Source: Bradyrhizobium retamae (GTDB lineage: Bacteria; Pseudomonadota; Alphaproteobacteria; Rhizobiales; Xanthobacteraceae). From it: a stretch of DNA of 64,000 bases. Position 1 is the stretch's first letter, and each line of letters starts with the position of its first letter. Position numbers and translations under genes: made by a program. The DNA is taken from the NCBI RefSeq assembly GCF_001440415.1, contig NZ_LLYA01000046.1, positions 1-64,000 on the forward strand, given 5' to 3'. Positions 16,459 through 25,427 of this stretch are shown in pieces. The notes beneath the pieces were generated by a model. It did no database searches and was not told the origin of the DNA. It was given only the letters and a program-made list of their open reading frames with translations.

Positions 16459-17697
16459 ATGAAATCCGTATCAGGACTGTCGGCAGCTACCTTGCTGCCG
16501 GGCATCATCGCTGCTGCGCTGTTGGGCGCATCAGCGCGCGCCGATGTCGTCACTGACTGGAACGTGACCACCAGTACCCTGGTGTCCAGCGACATCGGTA
16601 ACAATCCCCGACTGCGCACCTTGGCCATGGTGCATGTTGCGATGTCGGATGCGATCAATACCGTGCATAACCGCTACACCCGCGTGGTCGTGACGGTTCC
16701 GGCTGCGCCTAGCGCGTCGGCCGAAGCCGCGGCCGCGACGGCCGCGCGGCAGATCCTTGTTCAGATCTACCCGACAAAGAAAGACCAGATCGAAGAGGCC
16801 TACGCGGCATCGCTCAAGGCGATCCCGGACGGGCCTGCCAAGACTGAAGGCATCAAGCTGGGTATGGCGGTCGCCGACGCGGTACAGGCCGACCGCGCAA
16901 ACGACGGCACCAACGCTGCGGACACCTATCGGCCGCACACTGCTCCAGGGGTATGGGTGCCGACCACACCGCCGATGCGGGAGCAATACGCGCGCGCGAA
17001 GCCATGGGTGTTTGGGAGTGCTGACCAGTTCCGGCCCGGACCGCCGCCGGCACTGTCGAGCGACGAATGGGCCCGAGACTACAACGAGGTCAAGAGCCTC
17101 GGCGGCACCAAGAGCACAACGCGTACCGCTGAGCAGACCGAGGCGGTCAGGTTCTGGGAAAACATCAATTTCGGCCCGGCATGGCAGGCGGCGGCGCGCG
17201 AGCTCGCGATGAAGCACGAGATGCCGCTCGCCGAATGTGCCCGACTGTTCGCGCTGCTCAACATGAGTCTGGCGAATGCCTACATCGTCAATTGGGACGC
17301 GAAGTACACCTACAATGTCTGGCGACCGGTCACCGCGATCCGCAATGGCGACCAGGACGGCAACGAGGCCACTGAACGCGATGCCGGTTGGACCTCGTTC
17401 AACCCGACGCCGATGCATCCGGAATACCCCTCGCAGGCGACGATCAACGCAATGATCGCGTCGGCAGTTCTGGAATCGGTGTTCGGTCCCGTGAAGGCCA
17501 TTCCCTTCACGGCAACCGATGTGCGGGATGCGAAGCGGACGCGGCGGTTCGCCAGCCTGGCCGATATGGCCGAGGAGCAGAAGAATGTCCGCGTCTGGGG
17601 CGGCGTGCACTATAGATTTGCGATCCGCGCGAGCGAGGACGTGGGCCGTAAGGTCGCGGCCTACATGATCGAGAATACGCTCAAGCCCACGCCTTGA
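16459..17697 (+). CDS. exported vanadium-haloperoxidase/PAP2-like protein with altered core
   Basis: 412 residues from ATG 16459 (GGAG 7 nt upstream). A signal peptide ends near SARA. The vanadate/phosphate-binding motifs are partly kept: K282-x6-RP (KYTYNVWRP), then HPEYPSQAT where PSGH/PSAH is normal (His replaced by Ala327), then VRVWGGVHYRFAI with the third-motif His384. Length and N-terminal region (LRTLAMVHVAMSDAINTVH) fit the bacterial haloperoxidase-like family. Loss of the second-motif His suggests altered chemistry or an acid phosphatase-like or binding role. A related remnant lies at 19021-19269. Confidence 0.8.
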   Translation: MKSVSGLSAATLLPGIIAAALLGASARADVVTDWNVTTSTLVSSDIGNNPRLRTLAMVHVAMSDAINTVHNRYTRVVVTVPAAPSASAEAAAATAARQILVQIYPTKKDQIEEAYAASLKAIPDGPAKTEGIKLGMAVADAVQADRANDGTNAADTYRPHTAPGVWVPTTPPMREQYARAKPWVFGSADQFRPGPPPALSSDEWARDYNEVKSLGGTKSTTRTAEQTEAVRFWENINFGPAWQAAARELAMKHEMPLAECARLFALLNMSLANAYIVNWDAKYTYNVWRPVTAIRNGDQDGNEATERDAGWTSFNPTPMHPEYPSQATINAMIASAVLESVFGPVKAIPFTATDVRDAKRTRRFASLADMAEEQKNVRVWGGVHYRFAIRASEDVGRKVAAYMIENTLKPTP

Positions 17698-17722
17698 GTT
17701 CTTGAGCCGGCCGCGTGCGAAG

Positions 17723-17742
17723 CCCCGGATGCGAATCCGGGG
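17723..17742 (+). terminator. terminator-like hairpin after haloperoxidase-like gene
   Basis: A perfect 8-bp GC-rich stem (CCCCGGAT, 17723-17730, with ATCCGGGG, 17735-17742) and a GCGA tetraloop lie 25 nt after the stop. The downstream tract is only TTCT, so termination efficiency is uncertain. Confidence 0.5.
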
Positions 17743-17854
17743 TTCTCGCCCAAGATTGTGTGACTTGCGTCCCCGCCGATCCGGGACCTACGCCTTGATT
17801 TCTGCACTTTTTGAGCAAACAAATTGCGTCCATGTGACTCTTGGAGGACACGCG

Positions 17855-18472
17855 ATGATGGGGCGTGGGCTCGCGTTGTTACTGGTGGTGCTGCTCGGCG
17901 GCTGCGTGCAAACGACGCTTGCGCCGTCATCGAACGCCAGTTTGACCGCTAGGGACCGGCAGTTACTCGCCCACGCGCCTTATGCGCAAGCGAGCATTCC
18001 GGAGACCTACCGCCGACATATTGTCGATTACACGCGCAAGGAGCAGCCGGGCACGATCCTGGTCGATACCAACGCGCGCTATCTCTATTACGTCCTGCCG
18101 GGAGGCAAGGCGATCCGCTACGGCGTGACGGTGGGCGAGGAAGCGCTGGCCTGGTCCGGCGTTGCAACCGTTGGGCGCATGGCCGAGTGGCCGGATTGGA
18201 TTCCGACGGCAGAGATCCAGGCGCGGCTCGGCCCCTACCCGAAGCGCGTGGCCGGAGGCCCGGCTAATCCGCTGGGCGCGCGGGCGATCTATCTGTACGA
18301 GGGGAACAAGGACACGCTGTACCGCATCCACGGCACCAACCAGCCGGAATATATCGGTCAGGCCATGTCGTCCGGCTGCATCCGCATGACCAACGAAGAT
18401 GTGATCGATCTCGTCAATCGGGTGAAGCTCGGCGCGATCGTCGTCGTCCTCCCGCCGGGCCGGAGTGCGTAG
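17855..18472 (+). CDS. L,D-transpeptidase (YkuD) lipoprotein
   Basis: 205 residues from ATG 17855 with GGAGG 7 nt upstream. The N-terminus is a lipoprotein signal (LLLVVLLGGC, Cys near residue 16). The YkuD domain covers about 55-205, with HGTNQPEYIG and the catalytic SSGCIRM motif (His, Ser, Cys, Arg). It should cross-link or attach to peptidoglycan stem peptides at the outer-membrane face of the periplasm. Length and motif spacing are standard for the family. It is separate from the larger L,D-transpeptidase at 52-54 kb. Confidence 0.92.
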   Translation: MMGRGLALLLVVLLGGCVQTTLAPSSNASLTARDRQLLAHAPYAQASIPETYRRHIVDYTRKEQPGTILVDTNARYLYYVLPGGKAIRYGVTVGEEALAWSGVATVGRMAEWPDWIPTAEIQARLGPYPKRVAGGPANPLGARAIYLYEGNKDTLYRIHGTNQPEYIGQAMSSGCIRMTNEDVIDLVNRVKLGAIVVVLPPGRSA

Positions 18473-18774
18473 CGAGTTGCGCAGCGTGAGGCGCCGCGAT
18501 CTCGTAGCTTCCAGGCTTAACGAATCCCGGCGCGGGGCTCGCGGGCGGGTGTTGGTCGGCTACCGCGTTACCGATCCTTGATCCTTGAAGTATTTGCGAT
18601 CATCCCGGCATTCGTGTCACGCCAACAGCCCAGTCCGAGCAGCAATTTTGCATTTTTGACGGCTTCGTTGCTCGATCTGTAAATTCGCGCAATCCATACT
18701 TGTCACTTCGCTGTTGAACTTCTGCGAGGTTCCGGTGACCCACATTAGGGGGCTTTGGGACCACGGAGGTTCTG
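18473..18774. other. intergenic region without recognised gene
   Basis: About 300 bases between the L,D-transpeptidase stop and the next ATG. I see no tRNA, repeat pair or open frame with a ribosome site; the only clear signal is GGAGG at the right end serving the 18775 start. Confidence 0.4.
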
Positions 18775-19020
18775 ATGACGAGGCATCGAACGATTACTGG
18801 GTTCGTAGCTGTCGCGCTGCTCGCCGTCGCCGCAACCGCCGCCGCCATGAGGTCGCACTCGCCTTGGACAGACGGCATTGTCGTCTCCACCGGCACGACT
18901 ACGTTGAAAAGCCTCACGGTTGACGCGAACGAGCTCCCGGCTGCGAGTTTTGACGACCGCTGGTCCGCAATATCAGCTTCGACAACGGACACGGCTGAGC
19001 GCGGGCTCAACGCTCGCTAA
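18775..19020 (+). CDS. small exported protein of unknown function
   Basis: 81 residues starting at an ATG with GGAGG 5 nt upstream. The N-terminus is a signal peptide or anchor (ITGFVAVALLAVAATAAA). The mature part (LTVDANELPAASFDDRW) resembles short exported Bradyrhizobium proteins with a 'LPxxxFDDRS' segment; no function is known. It ends in TAA, directly followed in the same frame by a haloperoxidase C-terminal fragment, so the two may be products of one deletion that fused unrelated genes. Confidence 0.45.
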   Translation: MTRHRTITGFVAVALLAVAATAAAMRSHSPWTDGIVVSTGTTTLKSLTVDANELPAASFDDRWSAISASTTDTAERGLNAR

Positions 19021-19269
19021 GTGCCGCCGCAATCGGTGCGAGGCGTTCTTGAAGCTGTTTTCGGCAACGGGACGGAGAACTTCACCGTGACCGATACTTC
19101 CGACGCCCGCCTTCGCCAATTTGCCAACTTTGCGCAGATGGCCGAGGAGCACAAAGAGGTGCGCATCTGGGGCGGCATTCATTTCCGCAATTCGCTGGAG
19201 GTCGGAGATGAGATGAGTCGCAAGGTCGCCGACCACCTATTGGCAAATTACATGAAGCCGATGCGGTAG
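19021..19269 (+). pseudogene. C-terminal remnant of a haloperoxidase-like gene
   Basis: The 82-codon open segment begins right after the TAA at 19018-19020 and has no ribosome site of its own. It aligns with the last ~80 residues of the protein at 16459-17697: VLEAVFG versus VLESVFG, QMAEEHKEVRIWGGIHFR versus DMAEEQKNVRVWGGVHYR, and SRKVADHLLANYMKP versus GRKVAAYMIENTLKP. The N-terminal three quarters, including the K-x6-RP and PSxx motifs, are missing. This is a truncated paralogue, unlikely to make a working enzyme. Confidence 0.7.
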
Positions 19270-19384
19270 GCCCATGTTCGGCGCCATCTCAAGGCGCCTG
19301 ATGAACGGCAGCGTGCTGCTTACCGGCTTCGTTGGCGCGGACGCCGAGAATGAAAACACACGCGACAAGCCTCCGCGATCTGCG

Positions 19385-19870
19385 TCATTGACTCGCGTGA
19401 AGCATCTGCAGCCTGGCAATGCGGTCGTCGGCGCGTCGGAGCCGCCGACAAAGCTCGCGGTTGATATTCTGCATTACCATCACATACGCATGGACGTCGG
19501 TTTTGTAGCACATGTAGAGCTTTTTGGCTGTGAGCTCGTACAGCACGGTTGGACTCTCCGCGACGACGGTGGCTGATCGGTTCTGCATTTCGATAAGCGT
19601 CATTTCGCCGAAGAAATCACCCGGCTCGAGACTCGCTATGCGAATGACGCGTCCGTCATCCGTAAGCTTGCTCACCACGAGCTGGCCAGAGTGAACAATG
19701 AACATGGAGCGCCCCGGTTCTCCTTCCGCTACGACAGTGGCACCGGCGTTGAACCGGCGCTCGACCAGCATCGAGATCAGAAGATCGAGGCCTGCATCTG
19801 AAAGGCCACCGAAGAAAGGTGTGGCGAGCAAGAACGCTTTCAGATCGGGGGAGCTGACGGCCATTGGCAA
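19385..19870 (-). CDS. cyclic nucleotide-binding domain protein
   Basis: About 160 residues, a single cNMP-binding domain: FNAGATVVAEGEPGRSMFIV, the phosphate-binding cassette region GDFFGEMTLIEMQNRSATVVA (G-E-x-x-L and R-S-A), and a C-terminal helix. No DNA-binding helix-turn-helix follows, so it is a stand-alone sensor rather than a Crp/Fnr regulator. TTG 19870 has GGGAG 6 nt upstream; ATG 19864 is the alternative start. It lies just downstream of the antiporter operon on the same strand, but with a 113-nt gap. Confidence 0.8.
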   Translation of the reverse strand: MPMAVSSPDLKAFLLATPFFGGLSDAGLDLLISMLVERRFNAGATVVAEGEPGRSMFIVHSGQLVVSKLTDDGRVIRIASLEPGDFFGEMTLIEMQNRSATVVAESPTVLYELTAKKLYMCYKTDVHAYVMVMQNINRELCRRLRRADDRIARLQMLHASQ

Positions 19871-19983
19871 AATATACTCCCGCTCCTAACGGCGGCAAGT
19901 CTGCCAAGCCCAACGGGATGATCTGCGACAAAGCCGGCTGCCCGCTCGATCGGCAGCCCTGCCGTGATGCGATCCACCAAACC

Positions 19984-20181
19984 TTATTCGGCGACGCTAT
20001 AGCGCGTCACGGCAACGGCGAAGACGAGCCCAACGAGTATTCCCACCCACTCAAGGGGTTCGAGCGGCGTATCGGAAGCCTTCCGCAGCAAGCGGTCACG
20101 ATCACTGCGACCGTAAGGCCGCAGCTCTGGATAGAGCAGGTTCTCGATCTCTTCCTTGATGTTCTGAATCATCGACTTCAT
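19984..20181 (-). CDS. small membrane protein at the end of the antiporter operon
   Basis: 65 residues: a charged N-terminal half (MIQNIKEEIENLLYPELRPY) and one transmembrane helix (WVGILVGLVFAVAVT). Its ATG overlaps the upstream stop codon as TAATG, implying coupled translation with the last NuoL/M/N-like subunit. It is not a canonical Mrp subunit. I infer an accessory or assembly role in the antiporter complex from position only. Confidence 0.6.
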   Translation of the reverse strand: MKSMIQNIKEEIENLLYPELRPYGRSDRDRLLRKASDTPLEPLEWVGILVGLVFAVAVTRYSVAE

Positions 20182-21869
20182 TACCGAAGGTATGACAGGA
20201 CCAAATAGGCCGCCAGCATGACGGTCATCCAGAATGCCATGGTGCCGGTAGGCCAGCTGCGGGCGAGAATGCCTTCGGGGCCGAGATATTGCTGGATACC
20301 TTCAGGCACTCCGCGCGCGCCGCGTTTCGCCATGGAAACGCAACCATTCCAAACCCCCGTCACCACGCGATCGAGATGGCGCGCCAACATGGGGCCAAGC
20401 CATCGGTAAAACCAGTCAATGTCAAGGGTAATCGTCAGCGTGCGCTTGAGCCAGCCGAGCATCAAAAAGAACGCTAGCCCGGAGAACAGCAGCAATTGCA
20501 AATAGAAAACCACATGGCTCGCCGTGTACGGAACGAAATCGACCTTGTAAGGCAGTAGCGCATAAAGCGGCCCTGGGAGCACGCCAATCCCGATACAGAG
20601 CACGGCGAAGAAGATCATCGCGGCCCGCATGTTCCACGGCGGATCGTCCGGACGCAGGCCGGAATCCCTCTGAAAGAAAACGAACCAGGGAAACTTGATG
20701 CCGGCGTGCAGGAAAACGCCGGCCGAGGCGGCGGCGAGCAGGTACCACACCGATGCGAGATGTTGCATGCCTGCGGCTTCTGAGATCATCGATTTCGATA
20801 CGAACCCGGACGTCAGCGGGAACGAGGAGATCGATAGCGCGCCGACGATACCGCAGACGGTCGTGAGCGGCATGGTCCGGAACAGCCCGCCGAGATCGGT
20901 GCATTTGCGCTTGCCGGTCATGTAGAGAACCGAGCCTGCCGACATCAAAAGCAGCGCCTTGTAGATGATGTGGGTGAAGGCGTGGGCGGCGGCGCCGTTG
21001 AGCGCCATTTCGGTGCCGATGCCGATGCCGGTCACCATGAACCCGACCTGGTTGACGATGCTGTAGGCCAGGATGCGGCGCATATCGTTTTCGAGAATCG
21101 CGTAGACGATCCCGTAGAACACCATAAACAGTCCAACATAGATCAATGGCTCGGCGCCCGGAAAGCCGCGCAGCAGGACATAGACCGCCGTTTTGGTCGT
21201 AAACGCCGACAGGAAGACCATGCCGCTCCACGAGCTTTCCGGGTAGGCGTCCGGCAGCCAGGCGGAAAGCGGCGGCGCGCCGGCGTTGAGGAGAAAGCCC
21301 GCCAGCATCAGCCAGCGCGGCAGCGTGTCGAGAGCCATCTTGCTGAAGCCGGCCGGGCCGTTCGCAGCGATCTCGCCGGCGACGCCGGCCATCAGCAGAA
21401 CGCCGCCGAGGAGATGGATCGCGGCATACCGCAGTCCGGCCCCGCGCGCTTGAGGCCCCGCGCTCCACACCACCAGGGTGGAAGCAATCGCCATCAGCTC
21501 CCAGAAGATGAAGACCGTGAGCAGATCGCCGGCGAACACGACGCCGATGGCGCTGCCGGCGTAGCAGAACGCCGCGGCAAGCTCGACTACCCGGTCCTGG
21601 TTGAGCGCAAACAGACCGCCGGCGAACGCCATGACGGCAAACACGGTTGCGAACAAACGGGAAAGTGCATCGCCCTTGACCAGCGCGAGTTCGTATCCAA
21701 GGAAAGAAGCCTTGACTGACACGCCGTCAGGCACTTGCCAAACCAGCAACAACGTAGCCAGCGGCAGGACCAGAACGGCGAGCCAGCGCAACCTGACCTG
21801 CAGCATCGGCAAAATCAGGCCGCCGAGAATCAACCCTACTGCCGGCGGGATCACGACGCTAGCTGTCAT
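20181..21869 (-). CDS. NuoN/MrpD-like antiporter subunit (third copy)
   Basis: 562-residue polytopic membrane protein of the proton-conducting NuoL/M/N-Mrp family. Conserved features: the TM5 glutamate in FIFWELMAIAS, the ASAWLPDAYPE-like discontinuous-helix region (PLSAWLPDAYPESSW), HAFTHIIYKALLLMSAG and GFVSKSMISE. It overlaps its upstream neighbour by 11 nt and its downstream one by one base. It is the last of three such channel subunits in the operon and probably contributes one proton or cation half-channel. Confidence 0.85.
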   Translation of the reverse strand: MTASVVIPPAVGLILGGLILPMLQVRLRWLAVLVLPLATLLLVWQVPDGVSVKASFLGYELALVKGDALSRLFATVFAVMAFAGGLFALNQDRVVELAAAFCYAGSAIGVVFAGDLLTVFIFWELMAIASTLVVWSAGPQARGAGLRYAAIHLLGGVLLMAGVAGEIAANGPAGFSKMALDTLPRWLMLAGFLLNAGAPPLSAWLPDAYPESSWSGMVFLSAFTTKTAVYVLLRGFPGAEPLIYVGLFMVFYGIVYAILENDMRRILAYSIVNQVGFMVTGIGIGTEMALNGAAAHAFTHIIYKALLLMSAGSVLYMTGKRKCTDLGGLFRTMPLTTVCGIVGALSISSFPLTSGFVSKSMISEAAGMQHLASVWYLLAAASAGVFLHAGIKFPWFVFFQRDSGLRPDDPPWNMRAAMIFFAVLCIGIGVLPGPLYALLPYKVDFVPYTASHVVFYLQLLLFSGLAFFLMLGWLKRTLTITLDIDWFYRWLGPMLARHLDRVVTGVWNGCVSMAKRGARGVPEGIQQYLGPEGILARSWPTGTMAFWMTVMLAAYLVLSYLR

Positions 21870-22098
21870 AGTACGTATCCGGTCGCTTCAAGATGGCGCC
21901 GAGCGCCTTGGCGAACACGATCATCGCGACGCAACTCACGAACCCGAACCACGCGCCAAAGCCCAACGTTCCGTCGAGCCCGAAATAGGGATGGTGCTCG
22001 ATCGCGAGGTCCATCGATACCGTCGCTGCCAGCACGACGGCGAAAACAATCCAGAGCAGCCTGATCGTGCTTTGGCGCACCAGCCAATGGTCATTCAT
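21859..22098 (-). CDS. small two-helix membrane protein in antiporter operon
   Basis: 79 residues with two hydrophobic helices (LLWIVFAVVLAATVSM and FGAWFGFVSCVAMIVFAKAL) and a short charged tail (KRPDTYYDS). It starts 4 nt after the preceding subunit gene and overlaps the next by 11 nt, so it is surely part of the operon. Similar short proteins accompany Mrp/Mbx-type clusters that have separate NuoL/M/N-like genes. The specific role is unknown. Confidence 0.75.
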   Translation of the reverse strand: MNDHWLVRQSTIRLLWIVFAVVLAATVSMDLAIEHHPYFGLDGTLGFGAWFGFVSCVAMIVFAKALGAILKRPDTYYDS

Positions 22099-22102
22099 GC
22101 CA

Positions 22103-23572
22103 TCACCGCCCGCTCAACAGTTTCGCCAGCGCAAAGGGGATATCGGGAAAGAAGAACATCAATACCGTGCCGATTGCCGTCGCCGTGAGCGCGACCACGA
22201 TCGGCCAAGGCGCCTCGCCGGACTTGTCGTGCCCGCCCATGGGCTCGCAGAAGAACGCGCGATAGACGATGGGCAGGAAATAGGCTGCATTGAGGATCGT
22301 GCTGACGAAAATGACGGCGACCGCCAGCCAATTGGCGGTCTGCATTGCCCCGGTAAGGATGAACCATTTGCCGAGAAAGCCGGCCGTGGGGGGAACGCCG
22401 ATCATTCCGAGCGCGCCGATTGTGAACGCTCCCATAGTCCAGGGCATGCGGCGGCCGATGCCGTCAAGCTGGCTGACCTCGGTCAGATGCGCCGCGGTGT
22501 AGATCGATCCGGCCGCAAAGAACAAGGTGATCTTGCTGAAGGCATGCGCGGCAATGTGCATCGCCGCGCCGGCAACCGAGATCGGTGCCAGGATGGCAAC
22601 GCCAAGCACGACATACGACAATTGCGAGATGGTCGAATAGGCAAGCCGGCGTTTGAGATTGTCCTGCTTGAGAGCGATGATGGAAGCGACCAGGATTGTC
22701 GTGCCCGCGACGGCGGTAAGCCAGGCGGATTGCCCTGCGGCGCCGAGCGTGTCGACGCCGAAAACCAGCGCCGCCACCTTCAGGATGGAGAACACACCCG
22801 CCTTGACTACGGCTACCGCGTGCAGCAAGGCGCTGACCGGCGTGGGCGCCACCATCGCCGCCGGCAACCAGCGATGCAACGGCATTACCGCCGCTTTGCC
22901 GATGCCGAAGACGTAGAGCGCGAGCAGAGCGCCGATGATGGGCGCACTGAGCCCAGCCGGGAGAATGCCGCCGGGCCTGAAATCGAGCGTTCCGGCGAGA
23001 ACCCAGGTGGCGACGATCGCCGGCAGAAACAGCAGGAGCGATGTGCCGAGCAGGAGCAACAGATAAGTCCGGCCGGCGCGAACGGCTTCCTCGTTCCGCC
23101 TATGGGTGACCAGCGGATAGGTTGAGAGCGTCAGCGCTTCATAAAACAGAAACAGCGTGAACAGGTTCTTGGCGAACGCAATCCCGATCGTGCTGCCGAG
23201 CGCTACCGCAAAGCAGACATAGAAAGTAGTCTGGCGTGGCTCGTCGTTGGCGCGCATGTAGCCGATCGAATAGACCGAGTTGACGAACCACAGTGAGGAG
23301 GCGATCAGCGCGAACAGCATACCGAGCGGTTCGACCTTGAAAGCGACCGTGAGCCCCGGGATGACGTCGACAACCGTCAGTTCTGGCCGTGCTCCGTCCA
23401 GTACCGGCCCCAGGAGGGACACAACGGTGAGGCACAGCGCCGCTGCCGTGACGAGCGTCACTGCCTCACGCAGGTTCGGCATCTTGTGAGCCAGCGGAAG
23501 GATCAGCGCGCCGACAAACGGCGCCAGCAGGGCCAAGAGGAGAATGCTTTGTGAAGAAAGAGCTGCGGTCAT
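22103..23572 (-). CDS. MrpD/NuoM-like antiporter subunit (second copy)
   Basis: 489 residues from ATG 23572, which overlaps the previous stop by 4 nt (ATGA). The channel-family signatures are LFLFYEALTLSTYPLV (TM5 Glu), GIGKAAVMPLHRWLPAAM with the TM7 lysine and discontinuous-helix HRWLP, and HAVAVVKAGVFSILK (TM8 His/Lys). Fourteen or so transmembrane segments are expected. It carries cation/proton antiport as one of three homologous subunits in this Mrp-type complex. Confidence 0.87.
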   Translation of the reverse strand: MTAALSSQSILLLALLAPFVGALILPLAHKMPNLREAVTLVTAAALCLTVVSLLGPVLDGARPELTVVDVIPGLTVAFKVEPLGMLFALIASSLWFVNSVYSIGYMRANDEPRQTTFYVCFAVALGSTIGIAFAKNLFTLFLFYEALTLSTYPLVTHRRNEEAVRAGRTYLLLLLGTSLLLFLPAIVATWVLAGTLDFRPGGILPAGLSAPIIGALLALYVFGIGKAAVMPLHRWLPAAMVAPTPVSALLHAVAVVKAGVFSILKVAALVFGVDTLGAAGQSAWLTAVAGTTILVASIIALKQDNLKRRLAYSTISQLSYVVLGVAILAPISVAGAAMHIAAHAFSKITLFFAAGSIYTAAHLTEVSQLDGIGRRMPWTMGAFTIGALGMIGVPPTAGFLGKWFILTGAMQTANWLAVAVIFVSTILNAAYFLPIVYRAFFCEPMGGHDKSGEAPWPIVVALTATAIGTVLMFFFPDIPFALAKLLSGR

Positions 23573-25062
23573 CGCAGCCCTCCAAGCAAGTCCTTGGCAG
23601 CCATGCTGGCAATTCCCGCGGTCCACTCAGTATCGAGACCGAAATAAATCGTAGCGGCGGCCAGCAGCACGAGCGGCAGCAGCATGGACAGCGGCGGATC
23701 GTTGGCATCCTTGATCGCGTCAGACGGCTCGCGCAGCCAGGCTAGTTCGAGCACACGGCCGACATAGACCAGCGCGATCAGCGAACTTGCCACGATCAGG
23801 AAGACCACGACCCACCAACCTTTTTCGAGTGCGCCGAGCGCCAGGTACCATTTGGAAATGAAGCCCGAGGTACCAGGCGTGCCGACGAGGCCGAAGCCCG
23901 CCACGGTGAAAGCCGCCATAGTAATCGGCATCTTCCGGCCGATGCCGGCGAGTTCCGAAAGCCGTACAGTGCGGACGCGGAAGAAGATCGCTCCGACCGC
24001 GAGGAACAAGGCTGCCTTCATCAAGGCGTGATTGACGATGTGTACCAGCCCGCCGGTGAGCCCAGCCAGATTGACGAAGCCGATACCGAGCGTGATGTAG
24101 CCGATCTGCGCGACGGAGGAATAGGCGAGCATCCGGCTCAGATTGGATTGGAACACCGCGATCAGGGAGGCGACGAACATCGCGGCGAGCGACAATGCGA
24201 CGACGATCGCGGCAACCGGCAGAGCGCGAAAATCTATCGCGACGCCGAAGATCGAGAAAAGAAAGCGCACCAGCAGATAGATCGCGACCTTGGTCGCGGT
24301 GGCCGAGAGGAAGGCGGTCGCCCACGACGGCGCATAGGCATAGGCGTTCGGTAGCCAGGCGTGAAGCGGGAACAAAGCGAGCTTGAGGCTGACGCCCACC
24401 GTCACGAAGGCCAGCGCGGCTATGATCGCGCGCGAATTGTCGGCCCAAGCCGGGCCCAGGCGCGCGGCGATGTCGACCATGTTGAGGCTGCCGGTCACCA
24501 GATAGAGCAAGCCGACGCCGGCGACGTAGAGGGTCGCGCCGATCGTACCCATGATCAGGTACTGGAACGCGGCGAGCAGCGCGCGTCTGTCGCGGCCGAG
24601 AGCGATCAACACATAGGTCGATAGCGATGAGATTTCGAGAAAGACGAAGGCGTTGAAGGCGTCGCCCGTGATCGTGACTCCCAAAAGGCCCGTGAGGCAC
24701 AGCAGGTACATGCAATAGAACCAGGCCCGCTGCCCCTCCTCGATCTCGAAGGCGACGGAGCGCCGCGCGAACGGCATGATCACCGCCCCGATCGTCGAGA
24801 CCAGCATCAGCACGAAGGCGTTGAGGACATCGACCCGGTACTCGATGCCCCATGGCGGCGGCCAACTACCGAGGTGGTAGGAGATCGGGCCGCTCGCCAA
24901 AACTTGCCACAGCATTGCGCCGGCACACAACGGCATCAGCCAGCTCACCACCAGGGTGATCGCGAAGGCTGCGCCGGAGCGTCGCGCAAATCCGGCAAGC
25001 AAAGCGCCGAACAGCGGAATGATCACCTGCAATATGGGAAGATGCGGCCAGACCGCGCTCAT
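23569..25062 (-). CDS. MrpD-like cation/proton antiporter subunit (first copy)
   Basis: 497-residue NuoM/MrpD-family protein. Signatures: AFNAFVFLEISSLSTYVLIA (TM5 Glu), SLKLALFPLHAWLPNAYAYAP (TM7 Lys and HAWLP), and LVHIVNHALMKAALFLAVGA. It follows mrpC with an ATGA overlap, as in standard mrpC-mrpD order, making it the best candidate for the true MrpD. Located in the inner membrane; works with the neighbouring small subunits to exchange Na+ or K+ for protons. Confidence 0.88.
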   Translation of the reverse strand: MSAVWPHLPILQVIIPLFGALLAGFARRSGAAFAITLVVSWLMPLCAGAMLWQVLASGPISYHLGSWPPPWGIEYRVDVLNAFVLMLVSTIGAVIMPFARRSVAFEIEEGQRAWFYCMYLLCLTGLLGVTITGDAFNAFVFLEISSLSTYVLIALGRDRRALLAAFQYLIMGTIGATLYVAGVGLLYLVTGSLNMVDIAARLGPAWADNSRAIIAALAFVTVGVSLKLALFPLHAWLPNAYAYAPSWATAFLSATATKVAIYLLVRFLFSIFGVAIDFRALPVAAIVVALSLAAMFVASLIAVFQSNLSRMLAYSSVAQIGYITLGIGFVNLAGLTGGLVHIVNHALMKAALFLAVGAIFFRVRTVRLSELAGIGRKMPITMAAFTVAGFGLVGTPGTSGFISKWYLALGALEKGWWVVVFLIVASSLIALVYVGRVLELAWLREPSDAIKDANDPPLSMLLPLVLLAAATIYFGLDTEWTAGIASMAAKDLLGGLR

Positions 25063-25427
25063 GTCTCGCGGTCCCTTTCGAAGATTTCATCCTCCTCAAT
25101 CGTGCCGTAGGCCTCGTTGATACGGACAACCAGCGCGAGGCCGAGCGCGAGCGTGGCCACACCGACGACGATGGCGGTCAGGATCAGGACGTGAGGCAGG
25201 GGGTTTGAGTAAACCTTGAATGCCGGGTCGATGATGGGAGCGGTCCCGCCAATGATCTTTCCGGGCGCGATATAGAGCAGATACACCGAGGTTTGGAAGA
25301 TCGACAGGCCGACAAGCTTCTTCACCATGTTGCCGCGGACAACCACGATGTAGAGGCCGATCATCATCAGGAAAATGGTGATGACATAGTTGTAGTGACC
25401 AAGGGCAGTCGCGAGTGTTTCCATCAC
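25059..25427 (-). CDS. mrpC: MrpC/MnhC (NuoK-like) antiporter subunit
   Basis: About 121 residues with three transmembrane helices, NuoK-like. Family text: GLYIVVVRGNMVKKLVGLSIFQTSVYLLYI and PLPHVLILTAIVVGVATLALGLALVVRI. The start is GTG 25427 or ATG 25424, both overlapping the mrpB stop; the end overlaps mrpD by 4 nt. MrpC/NuoK subunits line the interface with the antiporter channel and are required for activity in studied Mrp complexes. Confidence 0.9.
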   Translation of the reverse strand: MMETLATALGHYNYVITIFLMMIGLYIVVVRGNMVKKLVGLSIFQTSVYLLYIAPGKIIGGTAPIIDPAFKVYSNPLPHVLILTAIVVGVATLALGLALVVRINEAYGTIEEDEIFERDRET

